64,000 nucleotides of DNA, taken from assembly GCF_900099965.1 (NCBI RefSeq), contig NZ_FNDJ01000019.1:62001-126000 (forward strand), read 5' to 3'. A program made the position numbers and the translations under genes. The notes beneath the pieces are model-generated. The model worked only from the letters and a program-made list of their open reading frames with translations. It did not search any database and was not told where the DNA came from. Position 1 is the first letter of the stretch; each line of letters begins with the position of its first letter. This DNA comes from Nonomuraea jiangxiensis (lineage in GTDB: Bacteria; Actinomycetota; Actinomycetes; Streptosporangiales; Streptosporangiaceae). Below, one piece after another: positions 24,874 to 33,207 of the stretch.

Positions 24874-25479
24874 TCACAACCAGCCGGCGTCCTCCGCGAT
24901 CCGGATGGCGTCGATCTTGTTGCGGGCGCCCGTCTTCGCGATGGCCCCCGTCAGGTAGTTGCGCACCGTGCCCGACGACAGATGCAGGCGGGCGGCGATC
25001 TCCTCGGCCGACGCGCCCCTCGCGGCCTCCTTGAGCACGGTGGACTCCCGGCCGGTCAGGGGGCTCTCGCCGTATTCCATCGCCGCGGACACCAGCTCGG
25101 CGTCCAGGACGCGCAGCCCGGCCGCGGTACGCCTGATCGCGTCCGCCAGCCGGTCACCGGGGGCGTCCTTGACGAGGAACGCCTCGATGCCCGCCGCCAG
25201 CGCCCGGCGTACGTGCCCCGGCTGCCCCATGGCGGTGAGCACCAGCACACGGCAGGACGGGAGGCGCTCGCGGAGCGAGGCGGCGGCGGTGATGCCGTCG
25301 AGGACCGGCAGGTCGATGTCCACGACCGCCACGTCGGGCCGGATCTCCATGGCCCTGGGCACGATCTCGTCGCCGCGGATCACCTCCGCGACCACCTCGA
25401 TGTCGGACTCCAGCCGCAGCAGAGCGGTGAGGGCGGCCCGGATCATGTGCATGTCCTCCGCCAGCAGGACCCTGATCAC
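24874..25479 (-). CDS. NarL/DesR-family response regulator
   Basis: 201-aa regulator. The receiver domain has the acidic pocket (LLAEDMHM), phospho-acceptor Asp in VVDIDLP (about residue 54), Thr in VLTAMGQ and Lys in FLVKDAP. A LuxR-type HTH follows (ARGASAEEIAARLHLSSGTVRNYLTGAIAKTGARNK in pieces). The GTG at 25479 overlaps the histidine kinase stop as GTGA, so kinase and regulator are made together. It is the last gene of an ABC ATPase-permease-kinase-regulator operon and probably controls that operon. Confidence 0.93.
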   Translation of the reverse strand: MIRVLLAEDMHMIRAALTALLRLESDIEVVAEVIRGDEIVPRAMEIRPDVAVVDIDLPVLDGITAAASLRERLPSCRVLVLTAMGQPGHVRRALAAGIEAFLVKDAPGDRLADAIRRTAAGLRVLDAELVSAAMEYGESPLTGRESTVLKEAARGASAEEIAARLHLSSGTVRNYLTGAIAKTGARNKIDAIRIAEDAGWL

Positions 25480-26564
25480 GCCGCGACCTCCATGGTCAGC
25501 AGGAAGCCACTGGTGCCGGTCGGGGCGGCGGTGCACGAGCCGCCCGCCTGGGCCGCCCGCTCGGCCAGGCCCGTGAGACCGCCGCCCGCCGGACCCGAGC
25601 TCGCGGGAGCGCCGTCGTTGGCCACCTCCAGCCGGAGCGATTCGCCGTTCAGCGACGTGGTGATCGTGCACGTGGTGGCCCTGCTGTGGCGCAGGACGTT
25701 GGTGATCCCCTCGCGTACCGCCCAGGCCAGCGCCTCCTCGGCCGGCCCCGGCAAGTCCACCTCGGCCAGGTGGGTCCGCACGTCCACCCCCGACGACTCC
25801 AGCAGGGCCACCGCCCTGTGCACCTCCCCCGTCAGCGACATCGCGCGGTAACCCCTGGCCACCTGCCGGACGTCCTGCGCCGCCTCCCTGGCGACCCGTA
25901 CCAGCTCGGCCACCTCGTTCCGCGCCGAGCCTGGGTCCCGCTCCATCAGGCGGGTGGCCAGATCCCCCTTCAGGGCGATCGCGGTGAGGCTGCGCCCGAG
26001 TCCGTCGTGCAGGTCGCGGGAGATCCGCAGCCGTTCCTTGAGCACCGCGGCCTCCGCCAGCTCGGCCCTGGCCTGCTCCAGGTCCGCCGCCATGCGGACG
26101 AACCTGACCAGCGCGTACGTCATCGCGCCCGTCGTCGGCACGGTGACGACGTAGAGGAAGACGACGATCAGCGGGAACTGGAAGGACAACAGGGCGGCGC
26201 CCTCGTACAGCATCATCAGCCCCACCAGCGCGCCGCCCCAGGGCAGCGGGAGGAGCACCAGCAGCGTGCCGGCCAGCAGCGGGGCGGTCACCCCCGACAT
26301 GCCGTCGGGCAGCAGGTCGGGCAGGTAGGTGGCGGCCACCTGGAGCACGACCGTGAGGGGGAAGAGGGCAGGACGCCCGCCGCGTAGGGCCGCCCGGATG
26401 TGCAGGTAGTGCAGGGACACCACGACGACCAGGGCGATGCCGGCCACCGCGCCCAGCAGGGGGCTCTGCAGGAAGTACAGCAGCGCGCCCACCGAGTAGG
26501 CGAGGGAGACAGCCGTGATGAGGCCGCTCGCGAGCCGCCTGGCGGAGGAGGAGACCACAGCCAC
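25476..26564 (-). CDS. Sensor histidine kinase, HisKA_3 (DesK/NarX-like)
   Basis: 362-aa membrane sensor with about five to six N-terminal helices (residues 10-165) and no large extracellular domain, so it likely senses within the membrane. The HisKA_3 box RISRDLHDGLGRSL holds the phospho-His (about residue 205). The HATPase region has WAVREGITNVLRHS (N box), VANDGAPA (G1) and GGGLTGLAERA (G2). The GTG at 26564 is the first usable start, 12 bp after the permease stop; no strong ribosome site is visible. Its position after an ABC exporter matches DesK-type and bacitracin-type membrane stress systems. Confidence 0.92.
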   Translation of the reverse strand: MAVVSSSARRLASGLITAVSLAYSVGALLYFLQSPLLGAVAGIALVVVVSLHYLHIRAALRGGRPALFPLTVVLQVAATYLPDLLPDGMSGVTAPLLAGTLLVLLPLPWGGALVGLMMLYEGAALLSFQFPLIVVFLYVVTVPTTGAMTYALVRFVRMAADLEQARAELAEAAVLKERLRISRDLHDGLGRSLTAIALKGDLATRLMERDPGSARNEVAELVRVAREAAQDVRQVARGYRAMSLTGEVHRAVALLESSGVDVRTHLAEVDLPGPAEEALAWAVREGITNVLRHSRATTCTITTSLNGESLRLEVANDGAPASSGPAGGGLTGLAERAAQAGGSCTAAPTGTSGFLLTMEVAA

Positions 26565-26576
26565 GATTATGACCGG

Positions 26577-27290
26577 CTACGATCGGCGCGGTTCCCAGCG
26601 GAACCACAGCCTGATCGCGACGAGGCCGACGGCCGCCCAGACGGCCAGATCGACGGCGGGCAGGACCAGGTCTCCGGTCCTGACGGCGGTCACGACGGCC
26701 GTGGTCGGCAGCAGGTCCAGGGCGGACTGGAGCCACGAGGGCAGCGGGATGGGACCCATCGCGCCCGTGGAGACCAGCGACACCAGGAAGACCGGCATCG
26801 TGTACGCGGCCGCCAGCTCCGCGCGCGGGATCGCGGCCGTGTAGGCGGCGCCGAGCAGGCTCAGCACCACCGAACCCGCGATCACGGCGACGGCGAAGGC
26901 CAGGAGGTTCGCCGGCAGCGGGACGTCGGCCAGCAACCGGACCGCCAGCGCGCACGCCACGATCAGGATGACGGTCTGCGTGGCGGTGCCGGCGATCTGG
27001 CCGAGCAGGATCTGCCCGTCCGTGAGCCGGCTCGCCCGCAGCCGCTTGAGCACGAGCTGGTCGCGCCGGTTGGTCAGGGCCACGGCGACGTTCATGAACG
27101 CGGTGATCGACAACAGCATCGCGATCATGCCCTGGGAGACCGTGACGGCGGTGGCGGTGCCGACGACGTGCCGCATCAGCACCGGCAACCCCACGGCCAG
27201 CCCGATCGGCGTGATGACCGAGGCGAACAGCATGGCTCGGTCCCGCCAGAACAGGCGCGTGCCGAGACGGTAGGTGGCGGCCAGGCTCAT
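26577..27290 (-). CDS. ABC-2 type transporter permease
   Basis: 237-aa membrane protein with six predicted helices. SLAATYRLGTRLFWRDRAMLFAS is the N-terminal amphipathic segment typical of ABC-2 exporters, and RRDQLVLKRLRASRLT is the coupling region. The ATG overlaps the ATPase stop as ATGA (27287-27290). It would form the channel of an exporter with the preceding ATPase, under control of the co-encoded two-component system. The substrate is unknown; drugs or lipids are usual for DrrB-like proteins. Confidence 0.9.
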   Translation of the reverse strand: MSLAATYRLGTRLFWRDRAMLFASVITPIGLAVGLPVLMRHVVGTATAVTVSQGMIAMLLSITAFMNVAVALTNRRDQLVLKRLRASRLTDGQILLGQIAGTATQTVILIVACALAVRLLADVPLPANLLAFAVAVIAGSVVLSLLGAAYTAAIPRAELAAAYTMPVFLVSLVSTGAMGPIPLPSWLQSALDLLPTTAVVTAVRTGDLVLPAVDLAVWAAVGLVAIRLWFRWEPRRS

Positions 27291-28174
27291 CGGGCACTCT
27301 CCCGCAGGTCGAGAAAGAGATCTTCGAGGGTGGCCGTGCGGACCTCCAGGCCCGGGAGCCGCAGCCCGCGTTCGGCCGCCCAGCTCAGCAGCGTCTGCGC
27401 GGCCAGGTCGGGATGTTCGGCGTGGCAGACGGCGTGCTCGCCGTCCACCGTCACCGGCAGCGGCAGGTCTCCCGGGTCCAGTCGCGGGGGCAGCCGGAAG
27501 GCCACCCGCCCGCCGCGCGCCGCGAGCGTCTCGGCCATCCCGCCGGCGGCCACGATCTCCCCCTGGTCCATGATGGCCATGGCGCCGGCCAGCTGCTGCG
27601 CCTCCTCCAGGTAGTGCGTGGTCAGCAGGATCGTGGTGCCCTGGCGGGCGAGGTCGCGGACGACGGCCCAGGTGTTCCTGCGGGCCTCGGGGTCCATGCC
27701 GGTGGTCGGCTCGTCCAGGAACAGCACGTCAGGACGGCCCAGCAGGGCCAGTGCCAGGTCCAGCCGTCGCTTCTCGCCGCCGGAGAGCTGCCGTACCTTG
27801 GTGCCCGGCCTGCCCGCCAGCCCGGCCAGTTCGATGGCCTCGTCGCGGGGGCGCGGCGCGGCGGTGAAGTCCCGCCAGGCGTCCACGGTCTGGGCGACCG
27901 TCAGATCGGGGAAGAACCCGGCCTCCTGCAACATGATGCCGACGCGCTGCCGGACGGCCGCGCGGTCGGCGACCGGGTCGAGGCCGAGCACCCGTACGGA
28001 CCCGGCGTCCGCCCGCTGGAAGCCGGCCAGCACCTCCATCGTGGTCGTCTTGCCCGCGCCGTTCCTGCCGAGCAGCGCGAAGACCTCGCCCTCGGACACC
28101 TCGAACGAGATGCCCTTCACCGCCTCGAAACCCTGGTAGCTCTTTCTCAGCCCGTTGACCTGGATCGTTGTCAT
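27287..28174 (-). CDS. ABC transporter ATP-binding protein (DrrA/CcmA-like exporter)
   Basis: 295-aa ATPase: Walker A GRNGAGKT (about residues 40-47), Q-loop MLQEAGF, signature LSGGEKRRLDLAL, Walker B VLFLDEPTTGMDP, H-loop TTHYLEEAQQ. The C-terminal region of about 80 residues is a DrrA-type extension. The ATG at 28174 (MTTIQVNGLRKSY) was preferred over an in-frame upstream start because the preceding 16 residues do not fit the family. It is the first gene of the four-gene exporter/two-component operon, 105 bp downstream of the DUF916-like gene. Confidence 0.93.
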   Translation of the reverse strand: MTTIQVNGLRKSYQGFEAVKGISFEVSEGEVFALLGRNGAGKTTTMEVLAGFQRADAGSVRVLGLDPVADRAAVRQRVGIMLQEAGFFPDLTVAQTVDAWRDFTAAPRPRDEAIELAGLAGRPGTKVRQLSGGEKRRLDLALALLGRPDVLFLDEPTTGMDPEARRNTWAVVRDLARQGTTILLTTHYLEEAQQLAGAMAIMDQGEIVAAGGMAETLAARGGRVAFRLPPRLDPGDLPLPVTVDGEHAVCHAEHPDLAAQTLLSWAAERGLRLPGLEVRTATLEDLFLDLRESAR

Positions 28175-28279
28175 GCCTCTACTGTTTTGCACAGGTTCGC
28201 GGGGCGACAGTGAGAAATTCACGACTTCCGTGAGCGCATGATCCCCCGGCCGCCGGATGCGTCGTCGCGTGCGGGCCCT

Positions 28280-29260
28280 TCAGGCCGTCTGCGCGCGGCG
28301 GCGGCGGCGGAGGATCAGGCCCGCGACGACCAGCCCGCAGAGCACGACGACGACGGCCGGCAGGGCCCAGGGCACGATCCAGGCGGAGGTCGTGGTCTCG
28401 ACGGCGGCGAGCGGGGCGACCGAGTTCGAGGCGTCGGTGATCAGCGGGGTCAGGGTGACCGTGCCCGTCACCCGCACCACGGGCGCCACTCCGCGGACCG
28501 GCACGGAGACCTTCCAGTCCTCGCCCGGCAGGAGCTGCGGGGAGTCGTGGATCTGCGCCGCGCGGACCTCCATGCTGCCGAAGGGGCCGGAGAGGGACAC
28601 GGCCTGGCGGGCGTTGAGGATGGCGTTGCCCGTGTTGCGGATCGTGTACGTGACGGTGGCCTCGCCCTTCCCGAACGGATTGGCCGTGCCCGAGTAGCGC
28701 ACCCGCAGGTCCCGTACCGACAGGCCGGGCTTGAGCGCTCCGCCCACCCGCAGCCGGATCCGGATGCCGCGACGCTGCTCGGCGCCGGTCCCGCCGGCTT
28801 CGCTCGTGACGATGCCGCCCAGGTACTCGCCGGGTGCGACGCCGTCCGGCAGGGCGACCGTGAACGGCACCTCGGCCGACTGCCCCGGCTGGACCGTCAC
28901 GTCCGGCCGCGCCGGGCGGACCCACGCGCCCACGCCTGTCGACTTCGTGTCCCTGGCGACCAGGTCCAGCCGGCCGCCCTCGGTGGTGAACGCGTCGGCG
29001 GCGTACACGGTCAGGTGGAGAGGCGTGGCGCCGTGGTTGACGACCACCAGCCCGTCGTCGAGCCGCCCGCCCGGGTCGAGGGTGTAGCTGTAGTTCTGCC
29101 GGTCGGAGCCGTAGTCGTTGGCGGCCGTGCCGACACTCCAGGGGTCGTCCGCCGCCGCGGCGGGTCGGGTCCCCAGGCCGAGGAGGGCGAGCGTGGCCAG
29201 CAGCATCACGGCGGTGGCCTGGGTGAGGGTTCCGGCTGCTGTGGTCGTACGCGGGTGCAT
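28280..29260 (-). CDS. Secreted DUF916-like (WxL-type peptidoglycan-binding) membrane-anchored protein
   Basis: 326-aa protein with a signal peptide (cleaved near GTRPAAAADD, residue about 36), two immunoglobulin-like beta domains and a C-terminal membrane helix followed by RRRRR (about residues 296-323), giving an extracellular protein tethered to the membrane. The first domain (YSYTLDPGGRLDDGLVVVN, then LPDGVAPGEYLGGIV) matches DUF916. In Firmicutes DUF916/WxL proteins bind peptidoglycan; in actinobacteria the role is unknown. It stands between the exporter operon and the phosphatase with a terminator upstream, so it is probably its own unit or leads the exporter genes. Confidence 0.82.
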   Translation of the reverse strand: MHPRTTTAAGTLTQATAVMLLATLALLGLGTRPAAAADDPWSVGTAANDYGSDRQNYSYTLDPGGRLDDGLVVVNHGATPLHLTVYAADAFTTEGGRLDLVARDTKSTGVGAWVRPARPDVTVQPGQSAEVPFTVALPDGVAPGEYLGGIVTSEAGGTGAEQRRGIRIRLRVGGALKPGLSVRDLRVRYSGTANPFGKGEATVTYTIRNTGNAILNARQAVSLSGPFGSMEVRAAQIHDSPQLLPGEDWKVSVPVRGVAPVVRVTGTVTLTPLITDASNSVAPLAAVETTTSAWIVPWALPAVVVVLCGLVVAGLILRRRRRAQTA

Positions 29261-29293
29261 CTGTCGATCCTCGAAGGGCGGCGGGATGGAACT

Positions 29294-29322
29294 GGGGCGG
29301 GCACCCGGACGGTGCCCGCCCC
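29294..29322 (-). terminator. Hairpin terminator after the metallophosphatase gene
   Basis: GGGGCGGGCACC (29294-29305) and its exact complement (29311-29322) form a perfect 12-bp stem with a 5-base loop. On the minus strand it lies 69 bases after the phosphatase stop and 34 bases before the DUF916-like start. Confidence 0.75.
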
Positions 29323-29391
29323 GTCAGGCGGGCCGGGCCGCGATCGGCTCAGCGAGGTGAGCGTGCGGAGCCCGGCACTGCCTTCGGCCGG

Positions 29392-30990
29392 CTACTGGAG
29401 CCAGTCGGACTGGGCCGCGACCGGCGTGGCCGGCGTGGCGACCTTGTCGTCACGGCCGTTGCCGTTGCCATTGCCGTTCCCGTGACCGTTGCCGTGACCG
29501 TCGTCGAACGGGCGGATCACCACCTTGTCCACGGTGGAGCCGACCGGCTGGGCGGGGCTGGCGCCGCTGTCCGGGCCGCACCACTTCTCCTGGCCCAGCT
29601 CGACCGCGGCGTTGGGGGCGGCGCAGGTGCCACTGCGGAGGTTCTCGACGACGAGCTTGTCGTCACGCACCTGGACCTTGACGTAGGTACGGACGTGCTC
29701 CTGGTTCTCCACCGAGTTCGCCCAGTGACTCTTGGGGTTCAGCGGGTCGGGCCCGTAGTTCGGGTCCTTGGTCGTGTCAGGAGCGGTCAGGTCGTAGTAC
29801 TTCGAGCCCGACGCGGAGTTGCCCGTGACGTAGATGACGCCGCCGGGGCCCTGCTCCACCTGGGCGGCACCGGGCTGCTCGGCCGGGTTCGCCTTCTTGC
29901 CGTTCTTGATCACGTAGCTACGGGTGTAGCTGTGGTCGTGGCCCTGCAGGACCAGGTCGACGCCGAGGTTCGAGAAGGCGGTCGGCAGGTCCTTACGGCG
30001 CAGCTGGTTGTCGCCGTCGTTCGCGTGGCTGGCCGGCGAGTAGATCGAGTGGTGGTAGACCAGCACGGTGTACTTGGCCTCGGCGCCGTGCTTCTTGACG
30101 ACGTCGGTGATGTAGGAGATGTGCGCCGCGTCGGCGTTGTTGACGTCGGCGGTGCTGTAGGCGTTGCTGTTGATGTCGATGAACAGCACGTCGTTGTAGG
30201 TGTACCAGTAGTCACCGCCCGACCGGGTCGCCGCGTCGCCGTTGTAGAACGGCGCGGAGCGGTCCGTGTTCGGGGTCCAGAAGTGCTGCTCGTACGCCTT
30301 GCCGCCGACGTCGTGGTTGCCGATGGTGGCGCTCCACGGGTACTGGCGCAGCTTGTCGGGCGCGAGGAACGCGTTCCAGTGCGTCTCGTTGTTGGCGCTC
30401 TCGACCTGGTCACCGCCCGAGACCAGCAGGGCGGCGCGCGGGTTGGCGGCCAGCGCGACGTTCAGGGTGTCCTGCCAGCCGGCGCCGTCCCTGGCCACGT
30501 CGCCGGACGAGCCGATCTGCGGGTCACCGAAGAACAGGAAGTCGAAGTCACCCTTGAAGTCCTGCGTCGCGAAGGCGTAGGTCGAGGACCAGTTGCCCTC
30601 GGTGCCGACCCGGTAGGAGTAGGAGGTGTTCTTCTTCAGCCCGTCGATCGTGGCGTGACCGTTGTAGCCGCCGTTGACGGTGTTCGGGGCGACCGTGGCC
30701 GGGATGGTGACGACGTGCTTGGAGAACTTGCCCTGGTCGAGCTTCTTGGTCTCCACGACCTGGACGACCTGCGCGGTGCCGGTCGAGGAGTACCAGGAGA
30801 CGACACGCTGCGACTCGTTGGCGCCGACACCGAGCACGATCCCGGTGGGCGACGAGGCGGCCTCAGCGTGGGCGGCGGCGGCGAGGCCGCCGCTGAGCAC
30901 CGCGGAGAGGCTCATGACCGCGGCGGTGGCGCCCACAGCCGCCCGGCGCAGGAACTGCCCGGGCTTCTGGGAGCCGTTGTACTGCTTCAT
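29392..30990 (-). CDS. Secreted purple-acid-phosphatase-like metallophosphoesterase
   Basis: 532-aa secreted enzyme. The signal peptide (FLRRAAVGATAAVMSLSAVLSGGLAAAAHA) is followed by a fibronectin-like N-terminal domain (GVGANESQRVVSWYSS) and a calcineurin-type catalytic domain. Metal ligands are visible in FFGDPQIG, SGGDQVE, IGNHD, VYHHS and LQGHDHSYTRS, a complete set. The C-terminus has a Gly-Asn repeat (GNGHGNGNGNGNG). The ATG at 30990 was chosen over a longer frame because it fits the signal peptide. A PHO-box-like element lies about 55 bases upstream, so induction by phosphate starvation through PhoP is likely. It probably releases phosphate from organic esters. Confidence 0.9.
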   Translation of the reverse strand: MKQYNGSQKPGQFLRRAAVGATAAVMSLSAVLSGGLAAAAHAEAASSPTGIVLGVGANESQRVVSWYSSTGTAQVVQVVETKKLDQGKFSKHVVTIPATVAPNTVNGGYNGHATIDGLKKNTSYSYRVGTEGNWSSTYAFATQDFKGDFDFLFFGDPQIGSSGDVARDGAGWQDTLNVALAANPRAALLVSGGDQVESANNETHWNAFLAPDKLRQYPWSATIGNHDVGGKAYEQHFWTPNTDRSAPFYNGDAATRSGGDYWYTYNDVLFIDINSNAYSTADVNNADAAHISYITDVVKKHGAEAKYTVLVYHHSIYSPASHANDGDNQLRRKDLPTAFSNLGVDLVLQGHDHSYTRSYVIKNGKKANPAEQPGAAQVEQGPGGVIYVTGNSASGSKYYDLTAPDTTKDPNYGPDPLNPKSHWANSVENQEHVRTYVKVQVRDDKLVVENLRSGTCAAPNAAVELGQEKWCGPDSGASPAQPVGSTVDKVVIRPFDDGHGNGHGNGNGNGNGRDDKVATPATPVAAQSDWLQ

Positions 30991-31044
30991 TACGTTTTGT
31001 CCGTTCAGTACAGGGTGCTGAAAGAGCCTGGCTAAGATTTCGGA

Positions 31045-31066
31045 CATTGGTGACGAAAAGGTGAAC
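31045..31066 (-). promoter_or_regulatory. PHO-box-like direct repeat upstream of the phosphatase
   Basis: On the minus strand two contiguous 11-base units, GTTCACCTTTT (31066-31056) and CGTCACCAATG (31055-31045), fit the direct-repeat unit known for actinobacterial PhoP, whose core is GTTCACC with 11-base periodicity. They end 54 bases before the phosphatase start. The match to a phosphatase gene makes PhoR-PhoP control credible. Binding is inferred. Confidence 0.6.
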
Positions 31067-31110
31067 TCGGTGCAGGTAGCACATTGCACTTGCCGGAAGA
31101 CGCGTCCTCG

Positions 31111-31180
31111 GAGCCCGAGAACCCGCGTGCTCAGAGGCCGAGAACCCGCGTGCTAGAGACCGAGAACCCGCTGCACGAAC
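31111..31180. repeat. Three tandem 23-bp copies spanning the 3' end of the HupE-like gene
   Basis: On the minus strand the unit CGGGTTCTCGGNCTCTRAGCACG occurs three times with a 23-base period. The first copy encodes the last residues RVLGL and the TAG stop of the HupE-like gene. The second repeats them with a TGA, and the third again (RVLGL then Arg). The end of the gene with its stop codon has thus been duplicated twice downstream. Confidence 0.8.
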
Positions 31181-32361
31181 CACACCAGGCCCATCACGGA
31201 CACCCCCGCCGCGATCACGCCCGTCGTCCACAGCCCCGCCGCCGGTCGGCGGTGGCGCAGCAGGGCGAGCAGCGGGAAGACGACGATGATGATCGCCAGC
31301 TGGACGGCCTCGATGCCCACGTTGAAGACGAGCAGCGACCACAGCAGCGTCCAGGACAGGGGCTGGTCGATGCCCAGGGCCGAGGCGAAGCCGAGTCCGT
31401 GCACGAGACCGAAGCAGAAGACCACCGCGAGCCGCGTCCAGCCCGCGCGGTCCAGGCTGAAGTGACCGTGGCCGAGTTGTTCGAGGTCCGTCGCGTGCGA
31501 GCGGCGTCGCCACAGCCGCCACAGGTGCCAGCCCGCGACGACCGCGATCGACAGGGCGATGACGGGCTCGACGAAGGACGCGGGCACCTCCACGAGGCCG
31601 AGGGCGGCCAGGACGAAGGTCACCGAGTGGGCCAGCGTGAAGGACGTGGCCGCCAGCACGATCTCACGCAGCCGCCGTGACCCCGCGATGAGCGCCAGCA
31701 GGAACAGGATGTGGTCAATCCCGGTGAGCAGGTGCTCGGCTCCGAGCCGGAAGAACTCCCAGAACCGCTCGGCGAAGGACTGCTGGGTGGAGAACGAGGG
31801 ATGCTCGGCGTCGAGGGCGGCGCTTCCCGACGTCAGGTCGAGGTCGTAGGTCACCACGGTCTTGGTGTCGCGCACGTAGGTCTCGGAGTCCGGGAACAGT
31901 CCGCTGCGCACCTCGTGCGCCTCGGCGGCCGGGCAGCGGTGGTCGAGCACCAGCGTCGCGTACGGGACGCCGTCGCGCTGCTCGATCGTGAAGTGCCCGT
32001 CCTGGACGGGGGTGCACGCCTTGCCCCCGGCGGTGACGGCGAACCGCCTGGTCACGTACGACATCACCGAGGCGGCGTGGGCGTCCAGGGCCGCGGCCTG
32101 CTGCGCCGCGTCGTGGGACTCGAACGCCGCGGTGCCCTCCTTGAAGAGCGGATCGTCCTTCTCGGCGTCGGCGGCCGAGACCACGAGCAGGTCGTACTCC
32201 AGCCCGAGCCGGGAGAGGACGTGCCCGGAACCGGGCGAGGTGAGATCGACGTACACGGTCGAGGTGAACCCGTGGGCGAGAGCTGGCGCGGCGCTGAGCA
32301 GTACGACCACGAACACCGCGGCGACGACGGCACAGGCACGACGCCGGGCGGCGTGAAACAT
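31153..32361 (-). CDS. HupE/UreJ-family membrane protein with secreted N-terminal domain
   Basis: 402-aa protein. A signal peptide (VVLLSAAPALAHG) precedes an extracellular domain of about 180 residues containing two Cys (KACTPV and HRCPAA). A HupE/UreJ_2 membrane domain follows with about seven helices: EHLLTGIDHILFLLALI, LAHSVTFVLAALG, and GLVHGLGFASALG carry conserved His residues that could bind metal. HupE proteins are linked to nickel or other metal uptake, but this long type is uncharacterised. AAGGAG lies before the ATG. The last codons lie in a 23-bp tandem repeat. Confidence 0.85.
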   Translation of the reverse strand: MFHAARRRACAVVAAVFVVVLLSAAPALAHGFTSTVYVDLTSPGSGHVLSRLGLEYDLLVVSAADAEKDDPLFKEGTAAFESHDAAQQAAALDAHAASVMSYVTRRFAVTAGGKACTPVQDGHFTIEQRDGVPYATLVLDHRCPAAEAHEVRSGLFPDSETYVRDTKTVVTYDLDLTSGSAALDAEHPSFSTQQSFAERFWEFFRLGAEHLLTGIDHILFLLALIAGSRRLREIVLAATSFTLAHSVTFVLAALGLVEVPASFVEPVIALSIAVVAGWHLWRLWRRRSHATDLEQLGHGHFSLDRAGWTRLAVVFCFGLVHGLGFASALGIDQPLSWTLLWSLLVFNVGIEAVQLAIIIVVFPLLALLRHRRPAAGLWTTGVIAAGVSVMGLVWFVQRVLGL

Positions 32362-32529
32362 GTGACTCCTTTAGTTGCGTAGGCAATCTGCTTGCCCCGG
32401 ATGAACGAACGGCGGCACCTACGCGAATCAGCGGCAAACCCCATCTGGCGGAAAAAGCCCACGTCACGAAGGTGTCCGGCCATGCGGTAGGAAATAGGCG
32501 CACCCTCATCACCTCGAAGGACGATCCCT

Positions 32530-33207
32530 ATGCGCTCCCGACGCCTGCCTGCCGGCACGCTGGCCGCCGCGGTCGCGACCGCCGTACTGGTGGCCGGCGG
32601 ATGCAGCACGAGCGACGACTGGTCCCGGCCGCACGCGCGGCCCACCGCCGTCGGCACCCTCGGCCCGGGGTTCACCGACCCCACCACGCCGCCCTCCCCC
32701 GAGGCCACGATCACGCCCAGCCCCGGCTCCTGGGACGAGGTCCGCCCGCCGGCCGGCTACCGCGTGGTGCTGCTCACCACGGGGCAGGACCCGCAGACCA
32801 GAATCCTGGTGACCGCCGTGACGAAGTGGGCCGAGGAGAACGAGGTCAGCCTCAAGACCGTCACGGCCGCGAAGCCGGAGGAGTTCGTGCGGAGCATCAG
32901 CAGGGCCATCGAGCTGGCGCCCGACCTCGTCATCAGTGCCGGCAACGAGCTGGTGGACCCGCTGGCCCTGGTCACCGCGAACCACCTCGACCAGCGCTTT
33001 CTCGTGGTGGGCGCCGAGCTGGCCGAGCCCACGGAGAACGTCACCGCCGCCGACTGGACCGGCGCGTCGTTCCGTGGGGAGGGGCTCGGCATGTCCTCGG
33101 CGTACGATCCGGCCAGTTTCACCCCCGACCGGGCCGGCCGCGCCGTCCGGGCCGGCGTCGCGGCCGTGCTCACGGGCCTGACCGGAATCGTGATCTGGAT
33201 CGACTAG
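32530..33207 (+). CDS. Lipoprotein with BMP-like (basic membrane protein) ligand-binding domain
   Basis: 225-aa lipoprotein. Signal peptide with lipobox VAGGCS (Cys about residue 25), a Pro/Thr-rich linker (residues 40-70), then a periplasmic-binding-like fold: YRVVLLTTGQDPQTRILVTAVTKWAEEN, APDLVISAGNELVDPL and QRFLVVGAEL. It is shorter than full BMP receptors (about 330 aa) and lacks most of the second lobe, so ligand binding may be altered. No ABC transporter genes are adjacent. Its stop codon interlocks with that of the convergent XRE gene. Confidence 0.75.
   Translation: MRSRRLPAGTLAAAVATAVLVAGGCSTSDDWSRPHARPTAVGTLGPGFTDPTTPPSPEATITPSPGSWDEVRPPAGYRVVLLTTGQDPQTRILVTAVTKWAEENEVSLKTVTAAKPEEFVRSISRAIELAPDLVISAGNELVDPLALVTANHLDQRFLVVGAELAEPTENVTAADWTGASFRGEGLGMSSAYDPASFTPDRAGRAVRAGVAAVLTGLTGIVIWID

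Noticed and set aside
29455..29510. GC-rich hexamer repeat near the phosphatase 3' end
   Set aside because: It encodes the Gly-Asn/His linker of the phosphatase C-terminus, a common low-complexity tail.
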